From the NCBI RefSeq assembly GCF_002998435.1, contig NZ_CP027231.1, forward strand, positions 718,501 to 782,500: a stretch of 64,000 nt of DNA, written 5' to 3'. Each line of letters starts with the position of its first letter. Positions within the stretch are counted from its first letter, which is position 1. The DNA comes from Bacteroides zoogleoformans (GTDB lineage: Bacteria > Bacteroidota > Bacteroidia > Bacteroidales > Bacteroidaceae). This document shows, one piece after another, positions 39,617 to 48,233 of this stretch. The notes beneath the pieces were generated by a model. It was not told the DNA's origin. It was given only the letters and a program-made list of their open reading frames with translations, and made no database searches. Both the position numbers and the translations under genes were made by a program.

Positions 39617-39925
39617 ATGATGATGAACGAGAACAATGAAGTGTTTACAATGGAGGACGAGCCGCTTGCCTCCGTCGTGCAGAACATGCGCAAAGGCTCG
39701 AAATGGCTCTCCGCCTTTCTGGAAAGTTACCGCCCGCCGTTGGACGGGGAACGTTACCTGACGGACAGGGAGGTGGCGGAACTGCTCCGTGTCAGCCGCC
39801 GCACCTTGCAGGAGTACCGCAACAACAGGGTGCTGCCCTTTATCCTTTTGGGAGGGAAGGTGCTTTACCCCGAATCGGGGTTGCGTGAGCTGCTGGAGGC
39901 GAACTACCGCAAGCCGATGGAATAA
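39617..39925 (+). CDS. Small helix-turn-helix protein (excisionase-like)
   Basis: A 102-residue protein with an acidic start and the HTH run YLTDREVAELLRVSRRTLQEYRNNRVLPFILLGGKVLYPESGLREL, again of the excisionase/HTH_17 type and related to the preceding gene. Three consecutive ATG codons at 39,617-39,625 all give nearly the same protein. An RteR-complementary motif abuts the first. It ends 16 bp before a strong two-way terminator. Confidence 0.85.
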   Translation: MMMNENNEVFTMEDEPLASVVQNMRKGSKWLSAFLESYRPPLDGERYLTDREVAELLRVSRRTLQEYRNNRVLPFILLGGKVLYPESGLRELLEANYRKPME

Positions 39926-39940
39926 GGCGGCTGCATGAAA

Positions 39941-39987
39941 AAAAAGGAAACGGGCAACTCCTTCACGGGGCTGTCCGTTTCCTTTTT
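39941..39987. terminator. Bidirectional terminator
   Basis: A perfect 13-bp stem (AAAAAGGAAACGG with CCGTTTCCTTTTT) between two converging genes works in both directions, with A and T tracts at the two sides. Confidence 0.85.
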
Positions 39988-40016
39988 ATTCTTATTATTA
40001 TATGTCTTCTGCGTTT

Positions 40017-40379
40017 TCAGCAATACCCGGCTTTTCCGTTCTGTATGAACATCACGTATGCCTGCCGCTTTTCCTTCGAGAGTGCTTTCTCTACCAGCCA
40101 CGTGCGGAACACGTGTGCATGGTAGGTGTTCAGCCGGAAGGCAACGGGGATGATGATTTCAAGCGAGTAAACATCCGCGTGCAGCCCGTTTTCAAGCCGC
40201 ATGTAGCGGCACACCTCGTAGTCGTTCAGCACGTCCGGCTTGCGGACGGCTCTGATGGCGGCGTTCACAGCCGGGACGCCCGTGTGGAACAGTCCGGCGA
40301 TTTCTGTGGCGGTCATCCATATCTCGTTACCGGTTACGCTGACCGTGTTGTCCTCTATGATGATGGTTCCTCGTGTCAT
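40017..40379 (-). CDS. Short RhuM-like protein
   Basis: A 120-residue protein that resembles the N-terminal part of RhuM-family proteins: IIIEDNTVSVTGNEIWMTATEIAGLFHTGVPAVNAAIRAV is HTH-like, and NDYEVCRYMR...VYSLEIIIPVAFRLNTYHAHVFRTWLVEKAL is the conserved RhuM core. RhuM proteins are usually about 330 residues, so the C-terminal domain is absent; the end looks natural rather than broken. Function of the family is unknown. It begins 13 bp after the integrase stop and is probably co-transcribed with it. Confidence 0.65.
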   Translation of the reverse strand: MTRGTIIIEDNTVSVTGNEIWMTATEIAGLFHTGVPAVNAAIRAVRKPDVLNDYEVCRYMRLENGLHADVYSLEIIIPVAFRLNTYHAHVFRTWLVEKALSKEKRQAYVMFIQNGKAGYC

Positions 40380-40392
40380 GGCTTCTCTGTTT

Positions 40393-41628
40393 TTAGATGG
40401 TGCAACATGAAAATTCCTCGATGCCGTTCAACCTTGCGGCAAGGTTCTCCATGTCTTGGTTGAGCTTCTCTTTGGTGATTTTCGCGTATATCTGCGTCGT
40501 CTTTATGCTCTTGTGTCCCAGCATGGAACTCACCGTTTCGATGGGTACGCCGTTGGAGAGGAACACCGTCGTGGCTGCCGTGTGGCGGCTCTGATGCCAC
40601 GTGATATGCTTGGTGATACCGCAACGCTTGGCGACGGAACGGATTCCGGCAAGGCACGTGTTGTAGTGGGGAACGGGGAAAATCCTGCCGTTCCCGCACA
40701 GACCCCGGTATTTGTCGATGATGCGCTTTGCGATGTCGAGCAGGCGGATATTGGACACCACGCCCGTCTTCTGGCGGTTGATGTTTATCCACTCGTGTTC
40801 GTCGAAGTAGGTATGGATGTTCTCTTCCGTCAGGTTGCGCATGTCGGCGAACGACAAGCCCGTGAAGGCGCAGAACAGGTAGAGGTCGCGGTAAAGCTCC
40901 TGCTTGGCGTTTTTCAGCCTGCCCTCCATCAGCAGCCGGATTTCCTCTTTCGTCAGGAAACTGCGTGTCGTTTCCTCCTTCTTGATTTCATACTCCCGGA
41001 ACGGGTCGCGTGTGAGCCACTCGTTGTTGATGGCGATGAACACCATCGTCCGCAAGGGGCAGACATACAGCCACACGGTATTGGTGCAGCAGTGCTTGTC
41101 CGTGCGTAGGAACATCTCGAAGTCGGAGATGAAAGCGGGCGTAAGCTCTTTCAGCGCGATGTCCTTCACGCGGTAGCGGATGGTGAGGAATTCTTGCAGG
41201 TGCTTGTAAACGGTCTTGTACTTCAGGAGCGTGCCTTTGGCTTTCATGCCAGCCTCCACCTGTTTCTCGTAGTCCTCGTTGTGCTGGCGGAACACCTGCA
41301 TCAGCGTGTGGTAGCGGTGTTCCAGTCCGAGAAAGGCGTTCTTGACCTTCTCCGCCGTGACGAAATTGTCACGCTCCATGATTTCCTGATAATGTCTGTT
41401 GATGCGCACACGCATCTTGTCGAGCATGCGGTTCGTTTCGAGTGCCGCCGTGCTTCTGCCCGTGACACGTCCCCCTTTGGTGTCCCACAGCTTGGGATCG
41501 ACGGTCAGTTTGCAACTGAACTGCGTCTGGCTGCCGTCCACCGTGATGCGTCCCATGACGGGTACTGTCCCGTCCTTTTTCACTACCTGACGTTTGAGGT
41601 AGTAGATTACTGAAAATGTACTCTTCAT
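40393..41628 (-). CDS. int: Tyrosine recombinase IntDOT
   Basis: A 411-residue integrase, the same length as IntDOT of CTnDOT. It has an N-terminal arm-binding domain (1-100), a core-binding domain (101-215) and a catalytic domain with Lys287, His345, Arg348, His372 and the nucleophile Tyr381. The first catalytic Arg is replaced by Ser259 (FTGLSFADM), the known IntDOT oddity that goes with its tolerance of mismatched 7-bp overlaps. The ATG at 41,628 (MKSTFSVIYYLKRQ) is the family start; the open frame to 41,745 lies in attachment-site DNA. Confidence 0.97.
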   Translation of the reverse strand: MKSTFSVIYYLKRQVVKKDGTVPVMGRITVDGSQTQFSCKLTVDPKLWDTKGGRVTGRSTAALETNRMLDKMRVRINRHYQEIMERDNFVTAEKVKNAFLGLEHRYHTLMQVFRQHNEDYEKQVEAGMKAKGTLLKYKTVYKHLQEFLTIRYRVKDIALKELTPAFISDFEMFLRTDKHCCTNTVWLYVCPLRTMVFIAINNEWLTRDPFREYEIKKEETTRSFLTKEEIRLLMEGRLKNAKQELYRDLYLFCAFTGLSFADMRNLTEENIHTYFDEHEWININRQKTGVVSNIRLLDIAKRIIDKYRGLCGNGRIFPVPHYNTCLAGIRSVAKRCGITKHITWHQSRHTAATTVFLSNGVPIETVSSMLGHKSIKTTQIYAKITKEKLNQDMENLAARLNGIEEFSCCTI

Positions 41629-41948
41629 CGTCCTTAATTTTTTTAGGTTCAAAATTAGTCGGTGAAGAGTCCGTCGCCGGTACGCAAAACGGGGAGGAAC
41701 GGCGCAATCTTTTTCCGTAACCGGATTTGTTGCGTGGGTTGTCAATAACTCACTAATCCTTAACGCCTTGTTTCGTTATCCGTGTCCGTTTGTCGCCTTT
41801 TCGGGCATGGTTACGGACAAGTAACGTAGCGGCGTCCTGATTTGGCTTTAGGGGTGATTGCGATGGCTTCACGAATAATCGGAAGCACAACTGAAACCCT
41901 TGTAACTCAATTCTATCACTATATCTTTCCGCATTTCACTTTTTTGTA
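41629..41948. other. attDOT arm region beside the integrase
   Basis: This 320-bp stretch has no gene. It contains several copies of GTAAC, two of them as an inverted pair (GTTAC at 41,810-41,814 and GTAAC at 41,821-41,825), plausible IntDOT arm-type sites. They sit between the integrase start and the crossover core, as in the attDOT region. Individual arm sites are not assigned with confidence. Confidence 0.5.
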
Positions 41949-41957
41949 GTAACTTTG
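41926..41957 (+). promoter_or_regulatory. Promoter of the LacI gene, straddling the att core
   Basis: The -7 box TAACTTTG (41,950-41,957) is part of the IntDOT core. A -33-like TTTC (41,926-41,929) lies 20 bp upstream and is supplied by the element. The start codon is 70 bp downstream. Confidence 0.6.
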
Positions 41958-41958
41958 T
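41949..41958. other. IntDOT core attachment site (element-chromosome junction)
   Basis: GTAACTTTGT matches the IntDOT core GTAnnTTTGC except for the last base. The element side carries int and arm-like repeats; the other side is ordinary chromosome beginning with a LacI gene. The exact crossover base cannot be set without the empty site. Confidence 0.7.
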
Positions 41959-42026
41959 GCCCAAAATATTAAAATTATTATTGTGTACGAACACAGATGA
42001 GAGATCATCAAATAGAATAAAGCTGT

Positions 42027-43082
42027 ATGGAAAGAATCAGAATCAAAGATATAGCTAAACTGGCGGATGTATCGGTAGGAACCGTTGACCGTGTGATTCA
42101 CAGGCGAAGCGGCGTTTCCGAAGCCAGCCGCAAACGGGTGGAGGAAATCTTGAAGCAACTGGATTATCAGCCCAACATGTATGCCAGCGCATTGGCGTCG
42201 AACAAGAAGTATGCTTTCGCCTGCCTGCTGCCACAGCACGAAGAAGGAGAATATTGGACGGATGTGGAAACCGGAATACACAATGCTATGGAGACTTATT
42301 CGGACTTCAACGTTGCCGTACAGATATCCTACTACGACCCGTATGACTACCACTCGTTTGCCAAGGCGTCCGAACAGATTCTGGTCCAGCGACCGGACGG
42401 TATAATGTTTGCCCCCACCATTCCGCAATATACCAAACCCTTCACTGAGGAACTGAAGTCGCAAGGCACACCTTATATATATATAGACTCAAACATCAAA
42501 GAAGAACCCGCCCTCTCCTTCTTCGGACAAGACTCGCACCAAAGCGGCTATTTCGCGGCTCGTATGCTGATGTTATTAGCCGGAAAAGATGCGGAAGAAG
42601 TGGTCATCTTCCGCAAGATCAACGAGGGTATCGTGGGGTCTAATCAGCAGGAACGCCGCGAGATAGGATTCAAAAAATATATGCAAGAATATCATTCCTC
42701 TTGCCGTATCCTTGAATTGAATCTCCATGCCAAACGCAATGGAGAAGACGCACGGATGTTGGATGAGTTTTTTATGAATCATCCCGACATAAAGAATGGA
42801 GTCACCTTCAACTCCAAAGCATACGTCATCGGCGAATATCTCCTGAAAAAACAAAAAACAGACTTTAACCTCATGGGTTATGACTTGTTGCAACGCAATG
42901 TGGATTGCCTGAAACGGGGAAGCATCTTCTTCCTCATTGCCCAGCAGCCTACCCGGCAAGGATTTGACGGCATCAAGGCACTATGCGAACATCTCATCTT
43001 GAAAAAAGAAATAGCAAGAGAACACTTCATGCCCATCGACTTGCTGACCAAAGAGAATATTGATTTTTACTATAACAAATAA
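42027..43082 (+). CDS. LacI-family transcriptional regulator
   Basis: A 351-residue regulator. The N-terminal HTH and hinge read RIKDIAKLADVSVGTVDRVIHRRSGVSEASRKRVEEILKQL, and YQPNMYASALASNKKYAFACLLP begins the periplasmic-binding-protein-like sensor domain, which contains GYFAARML and a long C-terminal lobe. The SVGTVDRVIH recognition region is typical of Bacteroides LacI proteins. It precedes uxaA by 113 bp on the same strand, so its likely target is hexuronate (altronate) catabolism. It is the first chromosomal gene beyond the transposon, and its promoter now has element DNA upstream. Confidence 0.92.
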   Translation: MERIRIKDIAKLADVSVGTVDRVIHRRSGVSEASRKRVEEILKQLDYQPNMYASALASNKKYAFACLLPQHEEGEYWTDVETGIHNAMETYSDFNVAVQISYYDPYDYHSFAKASEQILVQRPDGIMFAPTIPQYTKPFTEELKSQGTPYIYIDSNIKEEPALSFFGQDSHQSGYFAARMLMLLAGKDAEEVVIFRKINEGIVGSNQQERREIGFKKYMQEYHSSCRILELNLHAKRNGEDARMLDEFFMNHPDIKNGVTFNSKAYVIGEYLLKKQKTDFNLMGYDLLQRNVDCLKRGSIFFLIAQQPTRQGFDGIKALCEHLILKKEIAREHFMPIDLLTKENIDFYYNK

Positions 43083-43195
43083 TCGCATTTGCAAGCAGAC
43101 GATGTATAATCATGCCGCATGAATAAAAAACTGATGCATGAAATACAGATAAACGATACGTTGCAAGTGGTGAAACATAAATAAAAATAACCTAT

Positions 43196-44689
43196 ATGTT
43201 GGAAACAAAGTTCTTGAAAATTAATCCGACCGACAATGTAGCGATAGCCATCTCCGCACTCTCAGCCGGTGAAACAATCACGATAGACGGCAAGAATATC
43301 ATTCTGAACGAGGACATTCCCGCCGGACATAAATTTGCATTGAAAGATTTTGCGGAAGGAGAAAATATCATTAAATATGGCTATCCCATAGGACATGCGA
43401 TGAAAGTACAAAAAGAAGGCGATTGGATGAACGAGCACAACATCAAAACCAATCTCTCCGGACTGCTGGAGTATTCCTACCGACCTGTCAATGCCGATTT
43501 GGATATACCCAAAAAGCACCTGACTTTCAAAGGATACCGACGCAAAAATGGTGATGTAGGCGTGCGAAACGAGATATGGATCATCCCCACGGTGGGCTGC
43601 GTAAACGGCATTATCAGCCGACTTGCCGAAAGTTTGCGTCGCGAAACGGGAGGCAAAGGAGTGGACGCCATCATGGCCTACCCGCACAACTACGGCTGCT
43701 CACAGCTGGGCAAAGACCACGAAAACACCAAGAAGATTCTTCGCGACATGGCGCTACATCCCAATGCAGGGGCCGTACTCGTGGTGGGGCTGGGATGTGA
43801 AAACAACCAGCCGGACGTGTTCCGCGAGTTTCTGGGAGATTTTGACCCGGAGCGCATAGAGTTCATGGTCAGCCAGAAAGTGGGCAATGAGTATGAGGAA
43901 GGCATGAAACTGCTCCGCAAACTCTACGCAAAAGCCAGCCAAGACCAACGCGAGGACATCCCGTTGAGCGAACTACGAGTAGGTTTGAAGTGTGGCGGGT
44001 CGGATGGTTTCTCCGGCATCACGGCCAATCCGCTGCTGGGCATGTTCTCCGATTTTCTGATAGCCCAAGGTGGTACAAGTGTACTGACGGAGGTGCCCGA
44101 AATGTTTGGTGCGGAAACCATACTGATGAACCGTTGCCGCACCAAAGAGTTATTTGAGGAGACCGTAAAACTCATCAACGACTTTAAGGAGTATTTCCTC
44201 TCGCACGGCGAACCGGTAGGCGAAAATCCTTCGCCGGGCAATAAGGCTGGAGGCATCTCCACGCTGGAGGACAAAGCGCTGGGATGTACGCAGAAATGCG
44301 GCAAGAGCTACGTGGAGGGAGTACTTCCGTACGGCGAACGCTTGAAAGTGAAAGGACTGAACTTACTATCCGCTCCGGGCAACGATTTGGTCGCCGCCAC
44401 TGCCCTCGCCTCGTGCGGTTGCCACATAGTACTGTTCACCACGGGCCGCGGAACACCGTTTGGAACCTATGTGCCTACCATGAAGATTTCCACCAACTCC
44501 ACACTGGCCAAGAACAAACCGGGCTGGATTGATTTCAATGCGGGAGTAATCGTTGAAAACGAGGCGATGGAAAAAAACTGCGAATGCTTCATCGACTACA
44601 TCATCAAGGTGGCAAGCGGCGAGTTCGTGAACAACGAAAAGAATGGATACAAGGAAATCGCCATCTTCAAGACGGGAGTAACGCTATAA
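43196..44689 (+). CDS. uxaA: Altronate dehydratase
   Basis: A 497-residue enzyme of the UxaA/GarD family that removes water from D-altronate to give 2-keto-3-deoxygluconate in galacturonate breakdown. An N-terminal SAF-like domain (about 1-90, with FALKDFAEGENIIKYGYPIG) is joined to the large catalytic domain, which has the conserved GYRRKNGDVGVRNEIWIIPTVGCVN, the Cys-containing GCSQLG and LKCGGSDGFSGITANP stretches that bind the iron. Length is normal. The upstream LacI regulator likely controls it. No other uronate genes lie beside it in the window. Confidence 0.95.
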   Translation: MLETKFLKINPTDNVAIAISALSAGETITIDGKNIILNEDIPAGHKFALKDFAEGENIIKYGYPIGHAMKVQKEGDWMNEHNIKTNLSGLLEYSYRPVNADLDIPKKHLTFKGYRRKNGDVGVRNEIWIIPTVGCVNGIISRLAESLRRETGGKGVDAIMAYPHNYGCSQLGKDHENTKKILRDMALHPNAGAVLVVGLGCENNQPDVFREFLGDFDPERIEFMVSQKVGNEYEEGMKLLRKLYAKASQDQREDIPLSELRVGLKCGGSDGFSGITANPLLGMFSDFLIAQGGTSVLTEVPEMFGAETILMNRCRTKELFEETVKLINDFKEYFLSHGEPVGENPSPGNKAGGISTLEDKALGCTQKCGKSYVEGVLPYGERLKVKGLNLLSAPGNDLVAATALASCGCHIVLFTTGRGTPFGTYVPTMKISTNSTLAKNKPGWIDFNAGVIVENEAMEKNCECFIDYIIKVASGEFVNNEKNGYKEIAIFKTGVTL

Positions 44690-44731
44690 AACACCCTCGC
44701 TGTGCGTAAAAAGAAAAAAACAGAAGAAATC

Positions 44732-44763
44732 TTTGGCTATCAAAAGGGAAAAACGTACCTTTG
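44732..44763 (+). promoter_or_regulatory. rpsP promoter
   Basis: TTTG (44,732-44,735) and TACCTTTG (44,756-44,763) are separated by exactly 20 bp, an ideal Bacteroides promoter. The start codon is 58 bp further on. Confidence 0.88.
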
Positions 44764-44821
44764 CGCCGCTATTACGAGATAATAGCATAATTCAAATCAT
44801 TAATCAAAACATTTTAATTAA

Positions 44822-45370
44822 ATGGCAACAAAAATCAGATTGCAAAGACATGGACGTAAAAGCTATGCTTTCTACTCTATCGTGATTGCAGACGTAAGAG
44901 CACCACGTGATGGTAAATTTATTGAAAAGATTGGTACTTACAACCCTAACACCAATCCCGCCACAGTAGATTTGAAATTCGACCGCGCACTCGACTGGGT
45001 ACTGAAAGGTGCACAACCCACCGACACCGTCCGTAACATTCTTTCCCGTGAAGGCGTTTACATGAAGAAACACCTCCTTGGCGGTGTGGCTAAAGGCGCA
45101 TTCGGCGAAGCCGAAGCCGAAGCAAAATTCGAAGCTTGGAAGAACAACAAACAAAGCGGTCTGGCTGCTCTGAAAGCAAAGGAAGAAGATGCCAAGAAAG
45201 CCGAAGCAAAAGCCCGTCTGGCAGCTGAGAAAAAAATAAACGAAGAAAAAGCCAAAGTATTAGCTGAAAAGAAAGCCGCTGAAGAAGCCGCTAAAGCCGC
45301 AGCCCAAGCACCTGCAGAAGAGGCTCCGGCAGCCGAAGAAGCTCCTGCTGAAGAAACTGCTGCTGAATAA
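44822..45370 (+). CDS. rpsP: 30S ribosomal protein S16 with long C-terminal extension
   Basis: A 182-residue S16. The first 80 residues are the conserved ribosomal core ([41 protein letters not shown] in pieces). The remaining hundred residues form an Ala/Glu/Lys-rich helical tail ([21 protein letters not shown] and an [13 protein letters not shown] end), a feature of Bacteroidetes S16 and absent from E. coli (82 residues). It has its own strong promoter and a good terminator, so it is monocistronic. Confidence 0.96.
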   Translation: MATKIRLQRHGRKSYAFYSIVIADVRAPRDGKFIEKIGTYNPNTNPATVDLKFDRALDWVLKGAQPTDTVRNILSREGVYMKKHLLGGVAKGAFGEAEAEAKFEAWKNNKQSGLAALKAKEEDAKKAEAKARLAAEKKINEEKAKVLAEKKAAEEAAKAAAQAPAEEAPAAEEAPAEETAAE

Positions 45371-45400
45371 TTAGCAATATAAAATAGGATTAAAATGATA

Positions 45401-45440
45401 AAATCCTCTCCGGTTCATATCGGAGAGGATTTTTATTTAT
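45401..45440 (+). terminator. rpsP terminator
   Basis: A perfect 12-bp stem, AAATCCTCTCCG (45,401-45,412) with CGGAGAGGATTT (45,421-45,432), has an 8-nt loop and a T-rich tail. Confidence 0.92.
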
Positions 45441-45448
45441 TATCTTTG
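45441..45448 (+). promoter_or_regulatory. -7 box for the TlpA-like gene
   Basis: TATCTTTG matches TAnnTTTG and lies 32 bp before the start codon, directly behind the rpsP terminator. The -33 region falls within the terminator and is poor. Confidence 0.6.
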
Positions 45449-45480
45449 TTGCTATATTATTTTCACAAAAAAAGAATAGC

Positions 45481-46578
45481 ATGAAAAAGTTTACTTATCT
45501 ACTGGCTGCTGCCGCTGTGTTTGCAGCTTGTAACAGCGAAAACAAAGGTTACACCATAACCGGAACCGTAGATGGTGCAGCCGACGGCGACACCGTATAT
45601 CTGGGAAGTATGGAAGGACGCCAATTCGTGAAACTGGACTCCACCACCATCAAAGGCGGAACGTTTACCTTCGAGGGTAAGCAAGACACTGCCGTAAACC
45701 GCTACATCTCTTATAAAGCAGAAGGAAAAGAAGGGGCGACCATTGACTTCTTCCTCGAAAACGGCAAAATCAACATTAAACTCTCCGAAGGAAACAATTC
45801 GGCCACCGGTACGGCAAACAACGATGCTTATCAAGAAATCAGAACGCAAGTCAACGCACTGAGCAAACAGATGATGACCATCTACGAATCCATGTCGGAC
45901 ACCACCCTGACCGACGAAAAGCGCGAAGCCAACAACAAGGAAATGGAAAGCCTGGAGGAGAAGATGATAGAAGCCATCAAAGCCGGAATCAACAAGAACA
46001 TCGCCACCCCCGTAGGCGTACAGCTGCTCAAGCAGAATTACTACTACATGGACGTGAAAGAGCTTGACCCGCTTATGCCGCAGATTCCCGCCGCTTTCGA
46101 TAGCGACGAAACCATCGTCAAAATCAAAAACAATGTAGAAAAGATGAAAGCCACTGCCGTAGGCCAAAAGTTTACGGACTTCGAAATGCAGTCTCCGGAA
46201 GGCAAAACCGTGAAACTGTCCGACTACGTGGGCAAAGGCAAAGTGGTGCTCGTTGACTTCTGGGCAAGCTGGTGCGGACCATGCCGCCGCGAAATGCCCA
46301 ATCTGGTAGATGCTTACGCCAAATACAAAAACAAGAACTTCGAAATCGTGGGCGTATCTTTAGACCAAAGCGCCGACGCATGGAAAGAAGCCATCAAGAA
46401 GCTGAACATTACCTGGCCGCAAATGTCCGACCTGAAATACTGGAACTGCGAAGGCGCTCAACTATATGCCGTAAGCAGCATTCCTCACACCGTACTGATT
46501 GACGGTGAAGGGGCCATCCTTGCACGCGGACTGCATGGCGACGAAATTCAGAAAAAGCTGGCCGAACTACTGAAGTAA
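45481..46578 (+). CDS. TlpA-like thiol:disulfide lipoprotein (DUF4369 + thioredoxin fold)
   Basis: A 365-residue lipoprotein: MKKFTYLLAAAAVFAAC has a lipobox with Cys17. A DUF4369 domain (about 25-120, YTITGTVDGAADGDTVYLGS) precedes a helical linker and a C-terminal AhpC/TSA-thioredoxin domain (230-365) with the redox motif WCGPC (VDFWASWCGPCRREMPNL) and the cis-Pro in SSIPHTVLID. It is probably anchored in the periplasm or outer membrane and handles disulfides or cytochrome maturation. It has its own -7 box and is not obviously in an operon. Confidence 0.93.
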   Translation: MKKFTYLLAAAAVFAACNSENKGYTITGTVDGAADGDTVYLGSMEGRQFVKLDSTTIKGGTFTFEGKQDTAVNRYISYKAEGKEGATIDFFLENGKINIKLSEGNNSATGTANNDAYQEIRTQVNALSKQMMTIYESMSDTTLTDEKREANNKEMESLEEKMIEAIKAGINKNIATPVGVQLLKQNYYYMDVKELDPLMPQIPAAFDSDETIVKIKNNVEKMKATAVGQKFTDFEMQSPEGKTVKLSDYVGKGKVVLVDFWASWCGPCRREMPNLVDAYAKYKNKNFEIVGVSLDQSADAWKEAIKKLNITWPQMSDLKYWNCEGAQLYAVSSIPHTVLIDGEGAILARGLHGDEIQKKLAELLK

Positions 46579-46638
46579 GCTCTCCCTACTCAGTAGTCAA
46601 AAAATAAGGACATGCGGTTTAAAAAGATATTTTTAGAC

Positions 46639-46701
46639 GCGGATTTCGCAGATTCCACGGATTTTCAGTTTACAAAAACCGTGTTGATTCGCGAAACCCG
46701 C
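46639..46701. repeat. Intergenic hairpin repeat, copy 1
   Basis: Imperfect 27-28-bp inverted arms (core GCGGATTTCGCAGATT and GATTCGCGAAACCCGC) face each other across 8 bp between converging genes. The sequence type recurs at 57,099-57,159. It may serve as a terminator, but no T tract follows. Confidence 0.6.
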
Positions 46702-46859
46702 GCCCGTCGTATATCATAACGCAACGCAACGAATGAAGAGTATGAGATTGTGAGTCACAAAGTGTAGGATTACAAGTCACGAAATGCGGGTTTTCAGCCG
46801 ATGACATGCAGAGCGGAAGAAGTTCTCCGCCATGCCAGACTCCTCGTTTTTCGCCTGCC

Positions 46860-47831
46860 TCAAGAAAAAATACGTTCCACCATTATCATCCCAAGCCGCA
46901 CGGTTTCCCACTGCTTCTCTTCATCGGCAAGCGACGAAGAAAGAAGTGCATTGGCATCCGGCAAACACAAGGTGAAACGTTTCAGAGGAATATAATTCAA
47001 TACACTTTCTGTTTTGGCCTGCAATCCATCTAATTCGTCTTCGTCAGGATAATGAGACAGGACAAAACCGAAAACAGCCTCTTTTTCGTGTATGAACCAA
47101 AGCAGACGGTTGCGGTCGCAGGCACCGCAATCATAGTTCAGAAAATAAGCATCGGCACCATGCAATTGCACCAGCATATCGGTAGGTGCATGAAAAGCCA
47201 CATACATCCCCGCAGGACGTTCGCGCAAAACACGGTTGTTCAGCCTGACGGTCTCTTCCATGATGACGGAATGCACCCCGTCAAACTGTATATAGCGGCA
47301 ACCGGCATCGTAGAGCCAACCAAGCAGGGTTTTATAGCAAGAAGCAATGTCATCCGTCAATTGCCGGATGTCGGGATATACCATTTCCAATTGAGACCGC
47401 TCCACCCGTTGAAGAATCTGTGTCATGACTTCGGCCGGCGAAGGAACGTGCTGCTTCTTCATCACATCCTCTCCCGCTACGGACACCAAAAAGGCAAATT
47501 CCTCCAGAACGGGATGCCGAAGCAGGCCGAGCCTTCCTGTAATCTCCAAAAGAGAGCCTTCGGAGAAAAGACGATTGTCCTTTGAGCGGATGCCTTCCCA
47601 ACTTTCCAAAAAATCGCGGGTGCGAAAACCGCCATCAGACACCACTTTCATGCCTCCCTGCTTCAGACGCTCCACGAGACGACGCACTTCCGCGTCCTCA
47701 ACCGCCTGCAAAGTTTGCCGGCCCATTTTTCCTTCGTAATACTGTTTGCGGGCATCCTTCAGCACAGAGGGCACACAGAACGCCCCGGCTATATCAATCT
47801 TGAGTGGAAGAGACACATTGGCCATATTCAT
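46860..47831 (-). CDS. MetE-like (cobalamin-independent methionine synthase fold) protein lacking zinc Cys
   Basis: A 323-residue protein that resembles the C-terminal barrel of MetE and the YxjG/YxjH group: DGGFRTRDFLESWEGI, MVYPDIRQLTDDIASCYKTLLGWLYDAGCRYIQFDG and YVAFHAPTDMLVQL. In true methionine synthases zinc is bound by His-x-Cys, Glu and a late Cys. Here the first site reads HAP and the late PDCG-like motif reads PDAN, so both Cys are missing. It is therefore unlikely to be a classical methionine synthase. Start is ATG at 47,831, or 47,825 two codons later. Transcribed alone, divergent from nrdD. Confidence 0.75.
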   Translation of the reverse strand: MNMANVSLPLKIDIAGAFCVPSVLKDARKQYYEGKMGRQTLQAVEDAEVRRLVERLKQGGMKVVSDGGFRTRDFLESWEGIRSKDNRLFSEGSLLEITGRLGLLRHPVLEEFAFLVSVAGEDVMKKQHVPSPAEVMTQILQRVERSQLEMVYPDIRQLTDDIASCYKTLLGWLYDAGCRYIQFDGVHSVIMEETVRLNNRVLRERPAGMYVAFHAPTDMLVQLHGADAYFLNYDCGACDRNRLLWFIHEKEAVFGFVLSHYPDEDELDGLQAKTESVLNYIPLKRFTLCLPDANALLSSSLADEEKQWETVRLGMIMVERIFS

Positions 47832-48233
47832 CCTTTTTTTGATTATTGTAAAAAACGAACGGCGCTTTGCCCGGATTTCACAGGAAGCAAAGCCACACAT
47901 CCGTGAAAGAGAACTCTCAAAAAAAACCGATTAGCCGCAAATATAACCAAAGAATTTGAAAATACACCATCTCATCAAAATATTTATCTTCATTTGACAT
48001 TTCGAAATTCATCAGCCGTCAAAAAAGAGTTCGGCGCACAACAACAAACATTTTAGAAAACTTTATTTCGCCAGAAGTTTCCACATTTCTAAACGAAAAC
48101 AATTAACAATCAACCGATTAACACTTTTTAAAGCGACAAAAGTTTCCCAAAAACATAAACTTATAAATAAGAATGATAACTTTGTTTCCACAATTACTCT
48201 AAATAACCAATCCCGTTTTAAGCATAAAAAGTT
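47832..48233. other. Divergent promoter region, MetE-like gene / nrdD
   Basis: About 400 bp of AT-rich DNA. A leftward -7 box TATATTTG (47,938-47,945, minus strand) serves the MetE-like gene. The rightward TAACTTTG (48,177-48,184) lies 49 bp before nrdD. No NrdR-like paired boxes or other regulatory palindrome could be recognised by eye. Confidence 0.6.
48177..48184 (+). promoter_or_regulatory. -7 box of nrdDG
   Basis: TAACTTTG fits TAnnTTTG. The -33 region is not clear. Confidence 0.65.

Larger units (their letters stand above)
1..41949. mobile_element. CTnDOT-type tetracycline-resistance conjugative transposon (left end outside window)
   Basis: Gene content and order follow the CTnDOT/CTnERL family of Bacteroides: integrase, excision module (xis2c, xis2d, orf3, topoisomerase exc), rteR, large helicase, tetQ-rteA-rteB, rteC, mobABC, traA to traN. 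The right limit is set by the IntDOT-type core GTAACTTTGT at 41,949-41,958, just before a chromosomal LacI gene. The other end would lie beyond traO-traQ, which are not seen because the window starts inside an IS21 insertion. The backbone is GC-rich, whereas the tetQ cargo section (about 24-28 kb) is clearly AT-rich, which points to assembly from separate sources. No ermF region is visible. Confidence 0.93.
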
